Program-made: the position numbers and the translations under genes | Assembly (NCBI GenBank): GCA_019279435.1 | Contig: JAAALK010000286.1 | Location: 48,990,289-49,054,288, forward strand | DNA length: 64,000 nt | Direction: 5' to 3' | Source: Zizania palustris | Lineage: Eukaryota > Streptophyta > Magnoliopsida > Poales > Poaceae | Notes under the pieces: generated by a model | What the model was told of the DNA's origin: nothing | Databases searched by the model: none | The model's input: the letters and a program-made list of their open reading frames with translations, nothing else | Shown: in pieces, positions 23,605-36,118 of the stretch | Layout: each line of letters starts with the position of its first letter | How positions within the stretch are numbered: the stretch's first letter is position 1

Positions 23605-26600
23605 TCAAGATGTATTACTACCAAAGTAGTCCCGAATTGTTCTCCTTTTCACTGAAAGAGGCGGGCTTAGAACTGAAGAAGGGCTGTTCATTTGAACTTC
23701 TGGGCTTTTCCTGATGTCCAAGGTGTCCTCCTGAAACAACCCAAAGGCTCTCTTTTTTGCTGACTCTGGTGTGCCAAACTCCAGCGCTCTGGGCTGAAGG
23801 GGAGACCGTGAACCAGTTGGCTCGTCACCATCTGCACTGATGCAGGGTACTGCATCTCCTGAAGTAGTAGCTAACTCATGGCTAGCAGACCGGCTTCCTA
23901 TGTTTGGCGCGGTTATTCTCTTACGGATGACTGTTGGGGAGCTTATGTTGTGGCAAACCCTTCTCTCAGTATTCCATACGCGAACCTGGTACACATTATA
24001 CAATGTTATCAGTGACTTTCTTAAAAAAGCCTAATACATGCAACTCCTCGTTGTACATAATATGACAAGCAATAGCATTTAAGTGCTCCTGCAACATGTA
24101 GGTGTAACAACAAAAGAAAAAGGGTGCCATTTTCATATCATTCATCAAAGTTGCATTTGGACAAAATATGCAAGGTTAACCAAGAAGTCCTACCTTGGAA
24201 TCGTCAGATGATGTTGCTATCTTCCCAACCTCTGATGCACACCTGAAAATTGCGAAATTGGTATTGAGGTTGAAAATGGTATAGTTGGTAAAATTTCCAC
24301 AAAAACTACCATTGTATGTAGACCGTACCAGTCAACTGAAGTAGTTTCACCTTCATGGCCTTCCAAAACTATAGGACCACTTTCAGGATGATCTACCTAT
24401 TTCAGCAAAGAAGTATTGGCATGAATACTTGAATAGAATGTAGGAGAGCAACTAATGCGCATGCACCAAATAACAAATGACAACAGAGAAAATATCCAAC
24501 TACCTGCCATATGTAAACATTGTCATCACTTGAACCACCTAGAATGTGAGTACCGTCAGGACTAATAGCAGACTGCACTTGACCAACATAAGATGTTATG
24601 AATATAAGTGAAGCTGCCGAAGCACAAACAGGCACGCGGCTTGAAAAATCAAAGTCAAATCAGCCCGTTACGCACTGACCTTGACAAAGAAAGACTCAAT
24701 CTTGCTGCCAGTGTAAATCTTGATTGGGCCTTTGTCCATATGAAGAACACTATACAAATAGATCCTGAAAGGCTTATAGAGTCAAATGCAGCCTTCGCCA
24801 ATGACATGTTAGTTTTGCAGTTGCATAGTCAAGAGAGGTTACCTGTTATCCATGCATGACGCAGCAATATAGACACCATATGAGTCTTGAGACAAGCAAG
24901 AGATTCCATGTTTCACCCCCTCCTGAAACAAAGGATCGGTAAGTCTTAAATTGAGCTGCCAGTATATTCTGTTGTGATTGCTACCAGCTTACCAAAGGCT
25001 GTGTTCCTGCTTGAGAGCTTCTGTTGGAGACAGGCAATTTAAGGTTCCGCGTATCCCATATCTTCACAAAACTGGCAAAATTTATTGAAATGAAACATTA
25101 ATATTCTGATGGAATTAAATGCCACCAACCTACAAAAATGAGGTGCATGATATGTTCATAATTCAAACTGTAAAAGTGGGTAGTAGGTGCAGAATTGAAT
25201 GGATGGGGAGTAACATACTTGTCTGCAGCTCCAGAAGTAGCAATGGAGATATCATCCTTCAAGTAAAGAACCGACGTGATACTTGTTGAAGCTGCCTAAA
25301 GATGACCAATATCAGCAAAGGAATGTATGATCACACCCAGCAAAAATCGTTCTACACAGATTCAATACCTTTGCTCTGGACCTTGTTCGATTCCTTTGAA
25401 TTGGACTATGTGCTTGTTTTACGACAGCAGAAGACCTAACATGTGTCACATTACAAATAAAGTGAGAACATTTGAAGCTGCTATTTTGTTATCACTGTAG
25501 TTAGTTGGAGGGGGGAGTTTAGATTGCAGCAATCCAGGCAACATACATGAGACAGGCTTCACGATGACCATTTGGGTTTTTGGGATCGCATCTTAGATCC
25601 CAAAGAGCAAATGAACCATCCCTCGAACCAGAAACAATGAGCTCTGCACAGACAATAAGCTCTTGACTCTTGAATACATATTCCTGGTAACTTTTACATG
25701 CACAACGTATGAACTATGGATTGTTACAATTGATATAATACTAACCTGGATTTGAAGAATGGCATGACAGAGTCTTCACGCTCCCAGTGTGCCCTGACAG
25801 AACACCAAGGCATTTATTATCTTCCACGGTCCATATTTTTACCTGATACAGAATAATCAATCCCAATGAGATTTACAAAAAAAATGTGCAACTAATTCAT
25901 AGATAACATGATGCAGTATACAAAAATAATTCAATCATGTTGGATTACTTACAGTCTGGTCACCTGATGCAGTCAGTAATTGGGATCCCTCCTAAATAAA
26001 CAACACCGAAAGGAAGATATAAGTGTCTGAGAATTTGCTCTTATAGCACTGAATTTAACATGTTTCAGGTATTGCAATTTGCAAGTAAGCAGTGTTACCT
26101 TGATCCAGCACAAATCAAAGATTGCATTGTTGTGAGCAACCCAATCGGACATCTTCGCTTCAGCTGCAAGAAAGTCATGATTTCAGATGGGAACGACTCG
26201 AATAAGACAACAAATTGAGGCCCAAAAACCCAAGATCTCAATCGAGCAGTGGGAAGACTAGAACAAAGAGAGGGAATCCAAACGAACCAGACTTCTCCAA
26301 GGACGATGAGCTGGATGGGAGGCGTCGGCGGGTGTCGTAGAGGCCAACAGTACCCATCCTCGTCGGCTACCGCCAGAAGGTGAGAAAATCTGCTCGGCCT
26401 GGAGAAAGGGGAGGGTTCATCGAACGATTGGTCTCCTCAAATCTAAGCCTTTCGATGTCACAAAAAACGCATGAAGGGAATGAGATGAGGGAAAAACGCC
26501 GGGTCCGTGGGGGGCAGGCTAACCTTGCAGAAGGAGACGGCGAAAGGTATGGCGGGGTCGCCGTCGTGCTCGACGGAGATGACCCCGCTTCCTCGGCCGC

Positions 26601-26730
26601 CAGGGTCGGAGGAGAGGTCCGCGAGGTACGGGGGCAGCGCCGCGGAGACGCCGGGCACCCTGCCGCCGTTGAGTTCCCGGGCCCGGAGGCCACCGAGGAA
26701 TGACGGGGAGGGTCGCGGCCGCACCGCCAT
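23605..26730 (-). CDS. CDT2/denticleless-like WD40 substrate receptor of CRL4, 15 exons
   Basis: Exons on the minus strand: 26730-26524, 26366-26288, 26163-26099, 25991-25953, 25842-25746, 25643-25547, 25435-25369, 25295-25219, 25071-24993, 24922-24843, 24764-24680, 24572-24504, 24396-24329, 24242-24194, 23985-23605; 512 aa as read. CDT2 recruits substrates bound to PCNA, such as CDT1, to the CUL4-DDB1 ubiquitin ligase during S phase and after DNA damage. WD40 signatures include SDWVAHNNAIFDLCW, LLTASGDQTVKIW, LGVLSGHTGSVK, LIVSGSRDGSFALWDLR, ISIATSGAADKFVKIWDTR, ILGGSSDDNVYIW and IATSSDDSKVRVWN. The C-terminus is Ser/Pro-rich and ends RRTIRDYFGSNTS, a PIP-box-like motif. Exon 2 is odd: the conserved residues SHLLAVADEDGY before VGLYDTRRRL are present but put out of frame by two extra bases; the acceptor I used keeps the frame but drops them. 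Family call is secure; intactness is uncertain. Confidence 0.9.
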
Positions 26731-26883
26731 CGGAGGAGATCGGGAGGGAGAGGAGGAGGAGGCGCGAATGGTGGAGGGGGCGAAATGGCGGGTGAGGTTT
26801 ATGGAGGAGTTTTGGTCGGCGGGAGGAGGCGCCGGCGGGAAGAGGTTTTCGTAATCGCGCCGAGGGAAAAAAACAGAAAGAAG

Positions 26884-26891
26884 CCGCGAAA
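26884..26891 (-). promoter_or_regulatory. E2F-like site upstream of CDT2
   Basis: On the minus strand this reads TTTCGCGG, which fits the plant E2F consensus WTTSSCSS, about 155 bases upstream of the CDT2 start codon. S-phase control of CDT2 would make an E2F site sensible. One 8-bp match in GC-rich DNA is weak evidence. Confidence 0.4.
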
Positions 26892-28837
26892 AGCTTGGCG
26901 TTGGCGGCGCGGCATCGTTTTGCCTACTGGGAATCTGGGATTTTGAGGACGTTTTTGAGCGCGTGTGGTAGGCTCTTCGGGCCGGGCCGGGCCGGGCTGG
27001 AAAGCCCAGAAAGTTTTTTCTTTTCCTACCATTTATAATTAATAAGTAAATCACGGTGTTTTGGGTAAGACTATGTTTAATCATTAGTTTTGAACGGTTT
27101 TTACGGTAATATTAGGGCGTGTTTGGCAAGGTTGCAGCTCTAACTTCTTTGTTCTATAGATTGTCAGTATGAATTTTAAGATCCGAAACTTTATCAAACA
27201 TGTCTTATTGCCGCTTAAAGTTGTCTTGCATAAGCATAGCTCGTTCAAATTCAAACTCATTTAGTTTTAGCTTTCGTGTTAATGCAGATGGATTAGGGAT
27301 CGAAGGACACGCTTGTTTCTTTCATCCGTGGTTTCTAAACCACGGCTAATACGAAAAATTATAACTTAAGATTAAAATTACTCCAGTTGGTTTTTAATTG
27401 CTTTAAATTGTCCGGAACTAGTTCTTTACAGCTATGAATGGAAATATGAAAGTTTTATCCTTGAAAATATTTCTTATTGGTGCAATCACATTTTTTAGAA
27501 GTAAATCTCAATGAAAACACTCGTGTTAGAGAAAGTCCAACTTCAAATACTTTACTCCAGCTAATTTCAGATCTAAAACTCATGTTAGGAAAATGAATTG
27601 GAATGGTAGAGAAAGTCCAACTTCAAATACTCCAGCTAATTTCAGATCTAAAACTCATGTTAAAACGGTTCAACCAATCAACCACGCGCTCATCGACGTC
27701 AAATGCTCTGCTCCGAACAAGCCCAATGCGTATGGTTGAGCGGTCTGATGCAAGGTAAAAATTCCCAGGTCAAATGCTCTGTTTGTTTTCAGTTTGTAAT
27801 CGTAATGATCCGGCCTATTTTTTTCAAAAAAAAATACAAAATCAGCTTACTAGACTAAATCAATGTAATATGTAATATAATAAGTTGTTTGAATCCAATT
27901 TTTATTATTAAGAAAATACTATAATACACATTCTACTTTTATAAAAAATATCAATTATCATTTCATATTCAAATATTAATATTCATCTACACCTCATCTC
28001 GAGGGCTATATAATCTTTTATCATCCAAATACAATAATCTATATTGCCAAATAATTCACAACTTATTTTGATCTAATTTATTGCAAACTTATACATACTG
28101 AAACAATATGAGCCTAAACCACACACATATTTTTTACACATTGTATGCTATGTCAATTGTAGCAGTATTTTTCAATTTTGATTTTCATTCCAGATCTTTG
28201 GATTGAAATATGAATACGCCCAACACAGTTATCAGGCAACGCCACCGTTTAACTACGAAACCCATGAAACACTCAGCTTATATCACCCCAAAGTATTACA
28301 GAGGAAGAAAAATTCAATCAAATTCCGGAATTAAAAATTTTCAAACCTAATTCGTTCAATATAACTTGTTATGTTTTATTCTCGTTTCATATTGAAATTT
28401 GTTTATTATCCTATAAATCAAATTTTTATATTTTATCGAAAAGTATACCAACAACTAAAATATCAGATTAATTTCAGTACGTAAACTATAAAATATGTCT
28501 TAATATTATATTTATTTGATAATATAGATATATGTTTTTAAATTTGGTCGAAGTTTAACAAATGCAACTTATTAAAAAACTCAAACAACCTGTAATATGA
28601 AACATTAATCTGTTTGGCATAGCTATAAATAAAAATTCGATTAAATCTTAAATTTGAAACTGAATATTTTTTATTTTTTATTAAAACTAGAAATTTTAAT
28701 AATTTTATTATACCCGAAATGTGAAAATCTGTAAGCGGGCGCTGACAGGCGGCCCCAAGTCTTCGGCTAAGCGCCGTGCTCATCGGCCATCGCTCGAGCC
28801 CAAGGCCTCCAAGCCGCCGCCGCCCGCCGCCCGCCGC
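26892..28837. other. Divergent intergenic region between CDT2 and Pescadillo
   Basis: Near 26970 is a (GGGCC)n-like tract. 27527-27587 and 27606-27662 are two copies of a 57-61-bp unit (GAGAAAGTCCAACTTCAAA...ACTCATGTTA) separated by 18 bp. 27780-28700 is very AT-rich. A segment starting TTAGGGCGTGTTTGG near 27112 looks like the left end of a MITE, but I found no matching right end. No gene is seen. Confidence 0.45.
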
Positions 28838-28857
28838 TATATAAACCAAAACCCTAA
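28838..28857 (+). promoter_or_regulatory. TATA box and telo-box of Pescadillo
   Basis: TATATAAA (28838-28845) is followed by a telo-box AAACCCTAA (28849-28857), about 100 and 82 bases before the start codon. Telo-boxes are common in promoters of plant ribosome-biogenesis and translation genes, which fits Pescadillo. The transcription start would fall near 28870. Confidence 0.65.
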
Positions 28858-28938
28858 ATCTCACCTCCCCTCTCGGCCTCCCCTTCCCCCGCTCCCCTTC
28901 CCCGTGGAGCAATCGCCGCCGCCGCCGCTGCCGCCGCC

Positions 28939-31900
28939 ATGCCGAAGCACTACCGGCCTGCGGTAATACCCTTTCTTCCTCTCGCTTCTCCCGAAGACCA
29001 TCCCCTTTATCGTACGCGGAGCCTCTCAGCTGCTGCTTGTGTGGTGCTCTATCTAGGGCAAGAAAAAGGAGGGGAACGCGGCGAAGTACATCACCAGGAC
29101 CAAGGCGGTGAAATACCTGCAGATTAGCCTCGCTACCTTCAGGTCACCCTCTACTCTCTCTCTGAGCTACTACTGACTTCAGAGTTCAGACAATGATATG
29201 GCGGCGGGTCATTTTTGGAACTGTGAACGAGTGTAATTCTGGCCAAGTTAACTGGTTTTTGTTTACGACAATCATTTATATAGGAAATTTTATGCGTTTT
29301 GTGCTGAAGCTAACACTCTAATAATCTAAGCGAAACACCTCGCCGTGTTTGATATGCCTCTATGCTCGGTAACACAAGCGATTGGGATTATTCTGTGTGA
29401 TGTATGGCTCCTATGGTGCAAGTAACTTAGGGTAGTTTTCTGATCTCAAAGTTGAGAATAGCCGACTAGCTGTGTTAAGAATGTGCAATTTGTTGCAGGA
29501 AGCTATGCATTCTCAAGGGTGTGTTTCCCCGGGATCCAAAGAAGAAGGTGGAAGGGAACCACAAGACCTACTACCATATGAAGGATATTGCTTTCCTATT
29601 CCATGATCCCTTGATCGAGAAGTTCAGGTACCTAGTTTTCTTGCAAAAGACATGCTAGCTGCCTTTCTATGGTGCGCCTAGAGAATTATTCAGCATTCAC
29701 TGAGCATTTGGGTTGCATTCTTTTTTGGTTGATTGCATATTTCTCCGTACACCTAGGAGCATGTAGTGTAATAGTATTTCAGAAGTTGGGCTTCACAGTT
29801 CGCACATGTTCAATTTAATGAGATGATGGTGCTTTTGTTAATAGACCACATAGATAGGCAACCTAAAAATGTCTTAATGATGTTTTTGTTCTCATTGTTT
29901 GATTTATTTGCTGCAATTATGTGCCAATCTGTTCGTAAATGGTCCATGGAGTGGAGAAAATGGCGAACTCAATGAAAAATTGTATTTCATGAATCAACAT
30001 CATGTCAGTTATTCTGCTTGGTGCTTCATCAATGATATTTTGATAATCTTGAGAATTGAGATCAACTAGTTACCTACTTACCTGCAATTACTTGATACAG
30101 TGGGGTGCTCTTTGTCTTACTAAAAAATATTGAGTTTATAACTCCCCACTATTCCTGGTTTGTCAATTTGTGTTGTAATAGCTAATTGATTCTGTCCCAG
30201 TGTCCCCACTCTTAATGCCATTTTTCCTTGTTTGATTTCAGAGAAATCAAGGTCCACAGGAAGAAGGTCAAAAAGGCTGTTGCTAAGAAAAATAAGGATC
30301 TTGCAGACAGATTGTTGAATCGACCACCAACCTACAAACTTGACAGGCTTATTCTTGAAAGGTACTTATAAACTTATCAGGCTTATTCTTGTAAGGTACC
30401 GGATTTAAAGTGATCTTTGGGGATATCCAGACCATAGTCACAGGGATTGGGGTCGAAGCTGCGATCCACTGTTCTAGGGTCGGTGTTCCAGTTCGAGGGT
30501 CGGGGTCGACGCGGGTTGCCGTCCCAAAACACCACCGTGGATCGCCGTCCCAATGCGTGGCCACGCCGCAAATCGAAGGGCATTGCCATGGAGGTCGAAG
30601 GGCGCCGCCGCGCCAGCTGCTGGGCGAGAAGTTGCACCACGGGCGTGCTGCCGGTCGCTGGCTTCCTAATCCTGGCCGCAAGGATGCCGCCGTGGGTTAG
30701 CAGTGAGGGCGCGGCACGGTGAGGGCCAGGCGCGTGCGGCACGACCAGGAGAGAAGAAGAGGAAGTGAGCGAGAGGAAGGGAAAGAGAGGCGGTGGGCTG
30801 GAAGGGTGGGGGAGAGAGGCGGCGGAAGGGTGGGGAGAGAGAGAGGAGTGGAGGGTTGAGAAATAAGAAACCCTAATGGGCTTTAAATGGACTGTGCATA
30901 AATTGACTATTTGCAGATTTTGTAAATAGATTATTAATTTAACTTTAAATATAATATTATGTTTATTATATATCAGTAACCGATTAATAGTGAACAAAAA
31001 TATTTTGGATCACGTAGCTATCTATTTTGGTTCGACCTGGGGTCATCGACCCAAACATCTATGGATCACGGCCCTTAATACAAGGTTCATGTTCCGTATA
31101 GGTATACCCCCTCGTACCATACTTTTCACATTTGTCGAATCTTGACCCATGACCCCGTTCCTCGACCCTGATGACCCACGAACATTGTGACTATGATCCA
31201 GACCATATTTTTTCTATATAACATCATCCAGTTCATCCCTATATTTTTGTTCAACAGATATCCAAGTTTTGTTGATGCTCTTCGTGACTTGGATGATTGC
31301 CTAACAATGGTGCATCTGTTTGCGGCGTTACCTGCTGTTGAAGGTGAACGTGTGCAAGTTCAACGGATTCATAACTGCCGCAGGTATGTTCTGTTATAGA
31401 TTACAATGTTCCCTCCAAACTCATACATGTCACACTCCAATTAAAGGTCATTTTTTATTTCCTAGTTCATTTGTTCATCATGCTATGAGTATATGACATT
31501 TGCCTATCTTTTTGCTGCTTTGTATTGGTGTATCTGATCTATGTTTTGTGATGCTAGTATGTGATGAAGCCCTCGTATCATTTGATTAATTTGGATACCT
31601 GTTTGTAGGTTAAGTCATGAATGGCAAGCATACATATCTCGAACTCATTCCCTGCGGAAGACATTTATATCTGTCAAGGGCATATATTACCAGGTAAGTT
31701 TGCACAGTTATGTCTACTCTCTGTCCTTGCCCTTCAAATCACTGTTAGTGTGGGTGCATACATGCCTATAATTTAACTACTTTTTCCTAGGCTGAAGTTC
31801 AAGGTCAAAAGATCACCTGGCTAACTCCACACGCTCTTCAGCAAGTTTTAACCGATGACGTTGACTTCAATGTGATGCTTACTTTTTTGGAATTTTATGA

Positions 31901-34900
31901 GGTGACAAGGATTATGAGATACTCTAATTACAATGCATTTTTCCTACTTTATTTGACAGCATGTACTGCCTCTGTTATGTGAAATTTTGATTCACAGTAA
32001 ACTGTTATCACATAGAATGGAACATGATGACATATCGTGGGGGTACATTTAAGTACATTTCTTAGAATGCAACTGTGATTTTGTAACATGTAGGGTCTGT
32101 CTAGCAAGAATTTGTAGTCCATGATCTTTGTTTTCTGCTATTATTTTTGTGAAGATGGGATGGTTGTAAATAAATTGCTGCAGTCCGATTATAATCATGT
32201 ACACCTGATGAGTTTGCGATCTTGTTGAGATTTTAAGATATTATGTTATGTAGTGGTTGCTGCATACTGTGTTGTCATAATTTTGTGTTTTTGGGTTAAT
32301 TTTATGACACCTTTTCTCATGAGCACTGCTCCTGGGAGTGGCTATAACCTATTAATACAACATACTGTCATTTTTGTAAGGCATCCTTTTCAAGATTTAT
32401 CATTTCATGTATATACAAAATGCTGTTGTCAGTAGTGCTATGTTATAGTGGTTTGGATTTTCTGACTGTCCTATACTGCCTGCAGACTCTTCTAGGATTT
32501 ATGAACTTCAAGCTTTACCATTCAATAAATGTAAATTATCCTCCTGTTCTGGATCCTCGTTTGGAAGCTTTAGCTTCTGGTAAGTGCTGATGCTTATGAT
32601 AGTTATGTTGGCAACATATGGTTTTCTTTGTGTTGTTTACTGTTATTTTCTTTGCTTTATGATTCTGTGTAGTATATTTTGTTTTGGAGCTTTTTTGTTG
32701 ACAATCTTGTTATGCTCCTACTAGAGCTCTATGCGTTGTGCCGGTACATGTCTTCTGGAATAGTACCTGGAAATTCCGAGTCTGCTAAATTAGTTGAAGA
32801 CAAAGATGAGTCTGAGCTCAGATTGGCACAGCTTCAACATCAGCTCCCATCTAACGAACCTGGAGCGCTAATGCATCTTGTACAAGAATCTACTGCTGCT
32901 GATGTTGAGGATGATGATGCTAAAGAATGCAGTAGTTTATTCAAAAACCTGAAGTTCTACTTAAGTCGTGAGGTAGGCCATTGGAAATGTACTGGGAGGA
33001 TATATTTGTTTAGGTAGATCAACAGGCGTTCTGTCCTGAATATTTTAACCTTACTGTTTATCTTGTTTTCTACTATCAGGTGCCCAGGGAATCTCTTTTA
33101 TTTATCATTCCAGCATTTGGAGGAACTGTTTCATGGGAAGGGGAAGGAGCTCCATTTGATGAGACAGATGAAGACATTACTCATCAGGTGTTTTTTTCTG
33201 CCAAGCTTATATCAAAGCTCATCCAAACTGATGGAGACAATTAATTTTACCCTTTTGTTGAATGATATACCATTCAAACATCAAACACTCAATATAGCAA
33301 TGCCATATTAGTGAAGCCATTTGTTTCTACATATTTTTAATGTAGTTTATTACTTTATTTTGCAGTTATTATATTTTACAGATTATTGATATCACTTATG
33401 TTAATTGCAGATTGTTGATAGACCAACCCAAAGCCATGTTTTCCTCTCTAGGGAGTATGTTCAACCTCAGTGGATATATGACTGTGTGAATGCTCGCATC
33501 ATATTGCCAGCAGAAGGTTATGTTGTTGGGAGGTAATATCTCACTGGGTGCTTTTATATATATGCTAAAATTGGTAACTGGCTGCGGCTGGTTTGTTTTT
33601 TTTGGTCCCAGCCTTTGTTTTAAGAAGGGCAGCCTTCACTAGTGACAATTGTTTGTTGTATCAGAAGATATTGGAGATTATCCATAGCTGCTGAGGGCTG
33701 ATTATAGAATATTTTCCCTGCTGTAGTTGAGTTCATTGTTTGTCCCACTTCTAACTTAAAGTAAATATCACTGTACTGTACTATTCAAATTCATCAAATG
33801 CTTTTTAGACATTTTGCGTGCACATAATGATGCATCTTTTGGTGAAAGCTACTTTTCTGAAATAGAACTCACATATATTATTGGACATTTAGTTAAACTG
33901 ACAACTTTTGTCGTCTAATTGTAATCACACACTTTGCAAAAATAAACTACAATACTTTTATGGTTATACTTATGCTTGTCAGTAATTATGACACCAATAT
34001 TCTTTTCTTGTCTCAGGGTGCCTCCACCACATTTATCTCCCTTTGTGGACAACAGTGCAGAGGGTTACATTCCTGAGTATGCCGAGACCATTAAGAAGTT
34101 GCAAGCTGCAGCTCGGAACCAGGTGTTGCCTCTGCCAAGTATAGGTGATGAAGATATGGAAAAAACATTGGTAGAGGCAATTATTGACCGGTCAGCGTCT
34201 AATGAAGTTGCTGAAAAGAAGAGGAAGGTAAGCTTGAACCCACTTGGTGTAAATATTAGTCTCTTATGCTGATGTCTTACACTCTTACTTGTACCAAATC
34301 ATTTTCTGTTTTCTCATTTTTGCCATTTTCTGTTCTAAAGCTGGAGATGCTAGAGCAGCAGTACCATGACGAGCTGAAGATGGAATATGAAGGAAAGACC
34401 TATTCACATATGAAGTCAGATAACCAATCAGATGTTGTGGACAATGACAGTGAAGCAGCTAACAATCATGTTGATGATTCTTATAAACAAGCCGAGAAGG
34501 ATGCTGCTGACATATCTAAGACTGTTATGTCTCGCAAGCAGAGAGGCCTTCTTGAAGCAATTGAGGTTGGTGTCCATCTTACAAATGATCTTGTCATCTT
34601 ACAGCTATTGACTTCTTTAATTGGATTACAATGTTCTGCTCAGTCAGAATTTACGCTAAGTGGTTACAAAACAGAGACACCCTGGTTTATTTATTCCTGT
34701 CAAAGTTTGCAGACTTTCTTAGCGTTTTTTCCTTGGCAGGATTTTAAAATGAGGGCTAATCTTTAGATAATATCATAATAATGAACTACAACTTTTCAGA
34801 TGACTGCATTAGGCAAATAAGTTTGCATGTATTTTTCATTCAGAGCTAGCAATTCCCTTTCTGCTTGTTTGCTGTTTCTCGCATACACATTGTAGATCCA

Positions 34901-35201
34901 CGTTGTATAAGCATCCAGTAAATGTTTAGCTACATTGCCAATTGTTTGTGAGAAATGCCCTCTGTCCCATTTCGCACTCAGTTTTGCCAGCCAGCTTTTG
35001 TCATCGACCACATGATTGTGTTTAGTTTATTACAGCTCTTACTAATTACTGTAACACCTGTTCTCTTGGATTGCTTGTGAGCTAACTAATATCTTATATT
35101 TGCAACTACAGATACACCATTCAAGGAAAAAGGACAAAGTTAATTTACTGAAGAAAAGGAAGAAGAATGCTGAGTCCAGTGCTTCTGCCAAAGGTCGCTG
35201 A
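28939..35201 (+). CDS. PES: Pescadillo homologue (PES/NOP7), 14 exons
   Basis: Exons: 28939-28962, 29057-29142, 29499-29627, 30242-30361, 31258-31383, 31609-31693, 31791-31901, 32486-32579, 32725-32972, 33080-33187, 33411-33532, 34017-34227, 34341-34565, 35112-35201; 592 aa, in frame throughout and of normal length. Pescadillo is a nucleolar protein of the PeBoW complex (with BOP1 and WDR12), needed for 60S ribosomal subunit maturation and cell-cycle progress. The N-terminal Pescadillo domain is visible (KYITRTKAVKYLQISLATFR, then CILKGVFPRDPKKK and YYHMKDIAFL). A BRCT domain lies at about residues 327-420 (LFIIPAFGGTVSWEGEGAPF, HVFLSREYVQPQWIYDC). An acidic segment and a Lys-rich tail (KKRKKN) look like a nucleolar signal. 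Every intron has GT-AG ends. Intron 4 carries a 763-bp transposon (30433-31195) outside the exons. Confidence 0.95.
30433..31195. mobile_element. Non-autonomous DNA transposon in Pescadillo intron 4
   Basis: The ends CATAGTCACA and TGTGACTATG are a perfect 10-bp inverted repeat, flanked by an 8-bp duplication ATCCAGAC (30425-30432 and 31196-31203), which suggests hAT. If the next C is counted the duplication becomes 9 bp, as in Mutator elements, but then the ends are no longer symmetric. The interior is GC-rich (30450-30740) and purine-rich, with long open frames on both strands that match nothing I know; it may include captured host sequence. Confidence 0.75.
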
Positions 35202-36118
35202 GGCTGGGCGTTCATCTGGCCCCCACACTGTATCTGTTTTGACTGAAAGATTGTTTATCAATCACTGGTTTTGTGGAGTTACTGCCTTGTTTAACACCTA
35301 TATATTCCTATGCATGATAACTAGTTCCAATTTTGATGTTTAGGTTGTTTTACATGGGCTTTAAGGTTGTGCCCAGATACCTCAGTAGAAAATTTTGAGC
35401 TATTTACTAGGTGATGATAAGATGATCAGAGGGTGTACCAAATTCTGAATCCTTGGTTGCCCATGTAGAGCTACACAAATTCTCGATCAGATCCCCGATT
35501 TCTGCTGGCCAGATGGTGGTACTGCTGTTCAGGGCGAGATGAATATGTCCTTAACTTAGATGCTTGCACGGCTGGTGCTGGTTTTCAGGCCGACTTAGGA
35601 GCTAATGAGCTATAGCATGGCAAATGCTAGATGCTTCTTAATTCGGAAAAATATGAGCCCACATACCAGTACAGGATCAATGATTCGAGAGATCGTAATC
35701 TGCAATGCAACTTGCAAGAAAATATCATCGCTCGGATTTAGGTGATCACGGGATGTCGACCCAGATGCTGGATAACGAGTGGTTTTGGTTGAAATCTAGC
35801 TAAGCCATATTTTCAAAAAGTCCGAAAAATGCAAGAAACAGAGCAATTGCTATATCAAAATTTGATCATATGTATTTTTTTTGATAGAAATTGAGAATGT
35901 ACTCTCTTGATGTAATTAATCTATTGAAATATGTCATTGAAATACGGAGTAATAACTCAATTTCTATCCGATCTATCGTCTCTAAAAGATCGAGGCCGTC
36001 CGATCTCGCGATGGGAGAATTGAACATAGGATAACGGCCCACCACCAGGACCGTCGCCTCCTGACTCAGCGGCAGCAGGAGCGCCACCGCTCACCTCCGG
36101 CCAGCCACCATTCGCGCC
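35202..36118. other. Pescadillo 3' flank and adenylosuccinate synthetase promoter
   Basis: 35202-35400 is the likely Pescadillo 3' UTR. 35400-35990 shows no recognisable feature. The last 120 bases before 36119 are GC-rich and include AACGGCCCACC, a GGCCCA-type promoter word. No clear TATA box was found. Confidence 0.4.

Noticed and set aside
34796..35011. 71-aa minus-strand ORF in Pescadillo intron 13
   Set aside because: The composition looks protein-like, but there is no recognised family, no partner exons and no repeat boundary; a chance ORF is the simpler view.
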